64,000 nucleotides of DNA from Panicum virgatum. Its lineage: Eukaryota > Streptophyta > Magnoliopsida > Poales > Poaceae. The stretch lies in the NCBI RefSeq assembly GCF_016808335.1, contig NC_053146.1:9741015-9805014 (forward strand), given 5' to 3'. This document shows, piece by piece, positions 58,246 to 64,000 of this stretch (its first letter is position 1; every line of letters begins with the position of its first letter). Under the pieces are notes generated by a model that worked only from the letters and a program-made list of their open reading frames with translations, was not told the origin of the DNA and made no database searches. The translations under genes and the position numbers were made by a program.

Positions 58246-58806
58246 CAGGGTGGCAGAAATCCCTGTGGAGGCGGATCCCCGCGGGGACCAGCCCCGTTAC
58301 CAGTGGGGTCGGGGGGAGTTTTTGCCCCACGAGGAGACCGGGGTGGGGCTAGGGTGGGTGGGCCCCGAAATGAAGCGGGTGGGGACGGGGTGGGATTTTG
58401 ACTCGTGGGGATCTGTGACCTGAAAACTAAAAACTAAAACAACTGGGACACAACCCATGTATTAGCCAGCACTGCTACTCCAGGAGCTCCGCCGCCACAC
58501 CCTGGATTCGCCATCGCCGCTCCAGAGCACAACCGCCCGAGTCCCAATGCTGTGCCTCACCCAGTCGACCTCAACTCCTCATCCTCCTCCCTGTTAAGAG
58601 CTTGACCCGCCCGGCGTCGTGCCTCGTTCCCAGCTCCTCATCCCTGCGGGGCCAACTCGGGGATCGGGGCTATCCGCAGGGAACGGATCCAGAGGGCAAT
58701 TTGCCCCGTTATGCATTTCGGGGCTGGGGTGGGGAATGCAATTCGGGGATCGGGTGGGGCAAGGGGATCGTTCCCCCGATCCCGCCCCGCCCCGTTGCCA
58801 ACTTTG
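58246..58806. mobile_element. possible second hAT-like element
   Basis: The left end CAGGGTGGCAGAAATCCC and the complement of the right end, CAAAGTTGGCAACGGGG, are weakly inverted. GGGGATC and CCCCGATCC-type repeats cluster near both ends. Flanks TCGCCAGT and TCCGCCAG are similar but not identical. Tentative. Confidence 0.35.
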
Positions 58807-59076
58807 TCCGCCAGCAGCCCCTTCCTCTGATCCTCTCTTCGTCTTGGCGCTCGACTTCTACTTTTTCCTCTTTCTCTTCCCCTATATCCTGGTCTTGGAG
58901 TTATATACAGGAGTGTATGCAGCCACATCCTGACATAGTAAAACTATTTTATTCATATATTCATGATTCGGTGTGGGTCACGTGATTCGTGTGATGGAGG
59001 TGTGTTGTGTGGTTATGGTCCCCTAGAAAGCATCCTAAAAACTGTTCATAAATTTCATAAAAAAACTGTTCATAAA
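58807..59076. other. spacer before the SINE
   Basis: No identifiable feature. Confidence 0.35.
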
Positions 59077-59342
59077 TTTTTTTTTTAAGATTACACGGCA
59101 CAACTCAGACACTCACAACGCACGCACACTCACACTCTTATGAACACACGTACGCAAACCCTACCCCTATGAGCATTTTCGAAGAACGAGCCGGCAAATC
59201 ATCGAGATTGACGAAGTCACCACTAGCGCCTCGCCGTCGACGGGACGCCGCCTACCACTGAATATTCGCTCCCAAGGGGAGTCGAACCCAAGACCTCAGG
59301 TGCTACCGGAGCTTTTATAACCACTAGGCTACATGTCCTTTC
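59077..59342 (-). mobile_element. tRNA-derived SINE (Au-like)
   Basis: On the minus strand it begins ACATGTAGCCTAGTGGTTAT, an A-box-like tRNA head, followed by GGGTTCGACTCCC as B box, a tRNA-unrelated body with GGCGTCCCGTCGACGG, and GTGTAATCTT then a poly(A) tail. TTCATAAA occurs on both sides, a likely target duplication. SINEs use Pol III and LINE enzymes to move; none encoded here. Confidence 0.75.
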
Positions 59343-59577
59343 GCATTCATAAAATTAAATGAGAAATCCATGTGGAGAGGGGCGGATATGGGCTACGGCC
59401 GGCCCTAGACGTGGCCCAAAACAATTTTCCATAGCTCAGCGAAGAAGGTTTATATCAAATGGCCCTAGTCTCAGCCGGCCCAAATTCTTTCACAGCCCAG
59501 CAACTCGTCCTGGAGGCCCCTGTCTCTGCATCGAACGCTTGCCCATAGCGCCGTGCAGGCCCCTTAGTCGCGTGTGC

Positions 59578-59747
59578 GAGGTAAGCGACGTTTTCGTTGA
59601 CAACGAGGTGCCATTAGGACTTCGGAAATCTCTAGATCTACCGGCCCAGTCCTTCGGAGGTGCTCATAGGGATAGGGTTTACGTGCGTGTATTCATAGGA
59701 GTGAGTGTGCGTGTGTGTTCTGAGTGTCTATGTTGTACTTAAAAAAA
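59578..59747 (+). mobile_element. 5'-truncated SINE of the same family
   Basis: GGAGGTGCTCATAGGGATAG, GGGTTTACGTGCGTG and TTGTACTTAAAAAAA correspond to the 3' half of the SINE at 59077-59342 (TGCTCATAGGGGTAGGGTTT on its minus strand). The tRNA head is missing or too decayed. Confidence 0.6.
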
Positions 59748-60168
59748 GTCGCGGGCGGCGGCAGGCGAGGGGCGAGGCTGCCGATCGCTCAGGCAAAGTC
59801 CAAAACAAGGATCTGCTGGACGAGAAGAGCAAGGAACCTCTGCAAGATACCAGTAACATGGGAGTTTAACGTCTTGCTAGTGGTTGTTGTCTGGAGACCA
59901 TTTAACGAATCTCCTTACTCTTATATCTTGTGGATCATTCCTATCTTTCTTGCATTAACACGCCAGTTAAGCACTTCTTTGTTGGTGTTACATCGAAACC
60001 AAAACAAAATTATTTTAGCAAGTTGTTGATACATTAAAAGGATCTGAGCACCATATAAATGTGGCTGTCAAAGACCCTTTGAGCATATAAGCAAGCAAAG
60101 TAATTGATTCATCAAGTTTTTAACTCCTGATGGAGATGGAGGTTCGACTCCGAGCAGAAGCGAAAGCG
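59748..60168. other. spacer, no gene
   Basis: Between the truncated SINE and the CACTA terminus. Nothing identifiable. Confidence 0.35.
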
Positions 60169-60204
60169 CACTACTAGAAAACGGGCCAAAGATCCTGGCC
60201 AAAG

Positions 60205-60525
60205 GTACCAGTTGCTGTTGCAACCGGTACTAATGCCACACATCAGTACTGGCTGCAAAAGCAGCTGGTACCTTTAGCCAGCGGTGATCAAAGGTAAGGG
60301 GTTTGGTACCGGGTTAAAGCATCACCCGGTACCAAAACCCCAGTATAGGCACCGGCTACCGGTTGGTGGCACCAACCGGTGCCTAAAGGACAGACAATGG
60401 CACCGGGTTTTGCCATGACCCGGTGCCGCCACGTGCCCACCACAAAGGCACCGGTTGGTAACTTCAACCGGTGCCTATGCCTATTGTTTGGCACCGGTTG
60501 TTGAGCACCAACCGGTGCCTTTGGC
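60205..60525. repeat. CACTA subterminal inverted motif array
   Basis: Repeated pairs of GGTACC/GGTACT and GGCACCGG/CCGGTGCC motifs, several arranged as short hairpins (for example ACCGGTTGGTGGC facing CACCAACCGGTGCC). Such subterminal repeats are bound by CACTA transposase proteins. Confidence 0.7.
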
Positions 60526-60973
60526 CCACGCCTATAAATACCCCAACCCCTCTCCCCTCCAAGCTGTCGTGAACTCACTATTCATGGCAGCTGAGTGAGG
60601 GGAGGGGAGACGAATTTTTGTTTCTTTTTAAAAAAAGTTAGTTATTTTTCTCCATAATTTAGCAATTGATTTTTAGAAGCAGTTATCACTTAATTTAGTT
60701 TATACATGTGGTAATTATTTTTAGTTGTAGCATCTTATTGTAGTTATATGCGTTATCAATTTATTTGATATGTGAATACTATCAAATTATTGTATTTATA
60801 TGTTTTATCAATTTATTTGATAAGTGAATAGTATCTATTTATTATAGTTATATGCATTATCAATTATATATTTGAATTTAAATTTTGTATGGAAATATTA
60901 TCAATTACATATGCATGGTGCGCCAATTCGAGACCCGCAGCTCAGCCCAGTTAGTTATAAATTGGTAGTATGA

Positions 60974-63029
60974 ATGAACTATTTGTACACTACAATGATG
61001 TATATAAATGTATTGTGGACCCAGATGAGTCGGCAATGGATGTACATGGCCGACCGGCGTTCAAAGGAGTTCATTGATGGCGTGCATAAATTCATAGAAG
61101 CAGCCGAGAAATATAAGTATGACGGTTTCGTTCGTTGTCCATGCAAATTCTGTAAGAATGAGAAGGATTACTCATCATCAAGAACCATCCACAGTCACTT
61201 GTTCAATAGTGGTTTTATGCCGAACTACTATGTTTGGACCAAGCATGGAGAAAAGTGGAATTATGCTGGATAATAATGTAGAAGAAGAGGACATGATTTC
61301 TGACTTTGTAGCCAATTATGATGCTTTCTTTCAATGACACTGCAATAGGTGAGCCTGAACAAGATACTGAAGGATACGTTGTAGAAGATGATTTTGGTCA
61401 GATGCTGCGCAAAACTGAGGAAGGTTGCGAAACAGAAAAAGAATCGAGAGATCTGAAGCGTATGTTGGAGGACTACAGGACATTGTTGTACCCTGATTGC
61501 AAACAAGGCCAAAAAAAGTTGGGTACCATATTGGAATTGTTGCAATGGAAGGCATCAAATGGTTTGTCTGACAAGGGATTCGAGGAGTTACTGAAACTTA
61601 TAAAAAACTTACTCCCTGAGGGTAACACCTTGCCGGCGACAACATACGATGCAAAAAAGTTGTTTGTCCTTTAGGATTAGAGGCACAGAAGATACATGCT
61701 TGTCCTAATGACTGCATCCTGTATCGAGGTGAGTATGAAAATTTGGATTCATGCCCTGTATGCAATGCATGCCGGTATAAGATCCCTTGAGATGATCCAG
61801 GCGACGTTGAGGGGATGCGTGTCAAGAAGAGGGTGCCTGCCAAGGTGATGTGGTATTTCCCTCTAATACCAAGTCTGAAATATTTGTTCATGAACAAAAC
61901 GAATGCTAAATTGATGCGATGGCACAAAGAAGAACGTAACCAAGACAATATGTTGAGACACCCCACTGATGGGTCGCAGTGGAGAAAAGTGGACATAACA
62001 TTCCCAACATTTGCAAATGATGTGAGAAATATAAGATTCAGCTTAAGTACGGATGGCATGAATCTTTTCGGTGAGCAGAGCAGTGGCCATAGTACCTGGT
62101 CTGTGACACTCTGTATATACAACATTCCTCACTGGTTGTGTATGAAGCGGAAATTCATTATGATGCCGGTGGTTATCCCCGGCCCGAAGCAACCCGATAA
62201 CGATATAGATGTGTATCTGAAACCACTGATTGAGGATTTTCTATTGTTGTGGAAAGAGCAGGGTGTTCATATGTGGGATACGTATGCAGAGGAACATTTT
62301 AACCTTCGTGCATTGCTTTTCATAACCACCAACGATTGGCTAGCACTAAGCAACCTCTCTGGACAATCCAATAAGGGTTATAGGGCATGCACCCCTTGTT
62401 TAGAAGAAACCGACAGCACGTACCTCAAGCACTGTAGGAAGATCGTGTATATGGGTCATCGTCGATTTCTTCCGATCAAGCACCCATTAAGGAGGAGGCA
62501 TGCTCACTATGATGGAAAGGCAGATCATCGTACCAAGCCTAGGCACCGTTGTGGGAAAATAGTGTTTGAAATGGTCAAAAGATATAAAAGTAGTATTTGG
62601 AAAAGGACCCGGCAGCAGATCAGTGTAGAGTGATGACGGACGTGCACCTATGTGGAAGAAGAAGAGTATTTTTGGGAGTTACCTTATTGGGAAGTCTTAG
62701 ATGTCCGCCACGCAATTGATGTGATGCACCTAACAAAGAATCTTTGTGTGAACCTTCTAGGCTTCCTTGGTGTATACGGTAAGCCAAATGATACATTAGA
62801 AGCGCGGCAAGATCTTCAACGTATGAAACAACGGACCACCCTACATCCAGAAAAAAGGGATAAAGGACGTCATTACCTAGGTCCTGCGTGCTACACTCTT
62901 AGTAAGGAAGAGAAGCAAAGTATGTTCGACTGTTTGAACAATATTAAGGTCCCATCAGACTACTCTTCGAATATAAAAAGAATTAGTAGACAAATAGAGA
63001 GAATTAGAGAATTAAAAAGAATTAGTTAG
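60974..63029 (+). pseudogene. CACTA Tnp2-type transposase, broken and truncated
   Basis: The first piece (about 61028-61270) has a transposase-associated N-terminal domain with CPCKFC and HLFNSGFMPNYYVWTKHGE. Later pieces in other frames (61318-61674, 61675-61790, 61815-62633, 62652-63029) show CPNDCILYRG, CPVC, LSTDGMNLFG, WLCMKRKFIMMPVVIPGPKQ, DIDVYLKPLI and DVMHLTKNLCVNLLG, the Transposase_21 core. At least four frame breaks or stops separate them; some may be introns. The C-terminal third is missing. It would excise CACTA elements; this copy cannot. Confidence 0.8.
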
Positions 63030-64000
63030 AGAATTTAGTTATTTTATTTATATACATTAGTTAGAGAATTTAGTTAGACAAGGAAATGGAGAGAATTTAG
63101 TTAGAGAGAATGTAGTCATTATTTTTTTGCCATTATTTGATATTATCTAGAATTTAGTTATTTCATATATAGAAGGAAATGAAGAGAATTTAGAGAGAGA
63201 ATTTAGAGAGAATTTAGTTATTTCTATTATTATGTCTTATGTAGTGTATAATTGTGTCATTTAAAGATTTTATTTAATCATGTATTTAATGGTTAGACGA
63301 CGACATGTATTGCACTCTGTAATGTAATGACGACGACAAAGAGTAATGACGACGAGGAGTAATGACGAGTAACGATGACGAGTAATAATTTTATGTACAA
63401 TTCTTGATTACATGTATTGCATTTGTAATTTAGATTGATTTAAATTAATTCTCGAGCTCGAACCCGTTCGTATTCGCTCTCTAACTCACTCACGCATTCG
63501 CCGTCCCTCGACCCTCGACCCCGACTCTCAACCCCGTCCCTCGACTCTCGACCTCGACCCTCAACCCTAGACCTCAACTCTCAACCCCGTTCCTCGACCG
63601 GTTCCTCGACCCCGTTCCACGACACACACACACTGTCTAATACACTCTAACACACACACACTAACACACACACAAACACACCCTAACACACTCTAACACA
63701 TTTATATAAAGTATCGACCCTCGACCCTTGACACACACACACTGACTCACACACACACTAACTCTCTCTCTCTTTCTTTGTCCCACTAACACACAAACAC
63801 ATAGACACACACACCCACGCACACACTGACTCTCACACACACTCTCACTAACTCTCTCTATCTTTCTCTGTCCCTCTAACATACACACACTCTCTCTCTC
63901 TCAAACACGCATATTCGTTCAAAGAATTGAATTCTCCTGCTTCATTTAAGGATGGACACATACTCTAACACATTTTTACGGTTTTAGTTAAGGATGGACC
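63030..64000. repeat. low-complexity tail: GAATTTAG, TCGACCC and CA repeats
   Basis: 63030-63240 has many diverged GAGAATTTAGTTA repeats. 63290-63390 has ACGACGA repeats. 63480-63620 has repeated CTCGACCC/CTCAACCC units, and 63620-63920 has CA- and CT-rich microsatellites. No gene; open frames across the CA run are artefacts. Confidence 0.6.

Larger units (their letters stand above)
60169..63029 (+). mobile_element. CACTA (En/Spm) transposon, left part; right end not seen
   Basis: Starts CACTACTAGAAAACGGGCC, preceded by GCG as possible 3-bp duplication. A subterminal array and then a Tnp2-type transposase follow. The coding similarity stops at about 62985, and no matching TAGTG end is seen up to 64000, so the element is truncated or continues past the window. 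Confidence 0.75.

Noticed and set aside
63480..64000. CRISPR-like or regular spaced repeat array
   Set aside because: CTCGACCC and CA repeats are irregular simple-sequence DNA with no unique spacers, in a plant genome.

Overview
This is nuclear DNA from a grass, probably a panicoid. The signs are grass-type MITEs with TIRs such as GGCCTTGTTTAG, Stowaway elements with CTCCCTCCGT ends, CACTA elements, an Au-like tRNA-derived SINE, Ty3/Gypsy elements of the Tat and Tekay lineages, and long introns with GT..AG borders. The window is mostly transposons. I can support only one intact host gene: a nine-exon cytochrome P450 of the CYP87 type on the minus strand (17541-23634, 490 codons after splicing).

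Layout. 1-9.4 kb: intergenic DNA with MITEs, a putative Pack-MULE (5131-6328) and a possible Helitron 3' end (4734). 9498-15772: a non-autonomous Helitron inserted between A and T of an older MITE, whose halves remain at 9410-9497 and 15773-15914; it carries a GC-rich fragment, a small CACTA element (11384-11906) and a Tekay-type LTR (12118-14831). 15.9-23.7 kb: Stowaway element, then the P450 with MITEs in introns 4 and 5. 24.2-25.5 kb: MULE-like element. 25868-40954: a 5'-truncated Tekay-type LTR split by a complete-ended 12.1-kb Tat-lineage Gypsy element (28243-40323, TSD ATGTT). This LTR is bracketed by a near-identical direct repeat of about 0.77 kb.

42447-55224: a Mutator-type element with about 65-bp TIRs and a perfect 9-bp TSD. 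It contains a broken F-box fragment and a nearly whole Tekay chromovirus with a 3.6-kb 5' LTR, pre-gag ORF, gag-pol, chromodomain and a truncated 3' LTR. 55.3-60 kb: CACTA-like, hAT and SINE elements. 60169 to the end: left part of a CACTA element with a decayed, truncated Tnp2 transposase, then low-complexity DNA.

The retrotransposon reading frames are disabled by nonsense codons and frameshifts, and the Tat copy lacks gag. The P450 frame is open through all nine exons with consensus splice sites, but its I-helix lacks the usual acid-threonine pair. No CRISPR, rRNA or functional tRNA gene was seen. The most interesting items are the composite MULE/retrotransposon, the leader splice-site layout of the Tekay element, the P450 active-site change and the long direct repeat around the LTR fragment.
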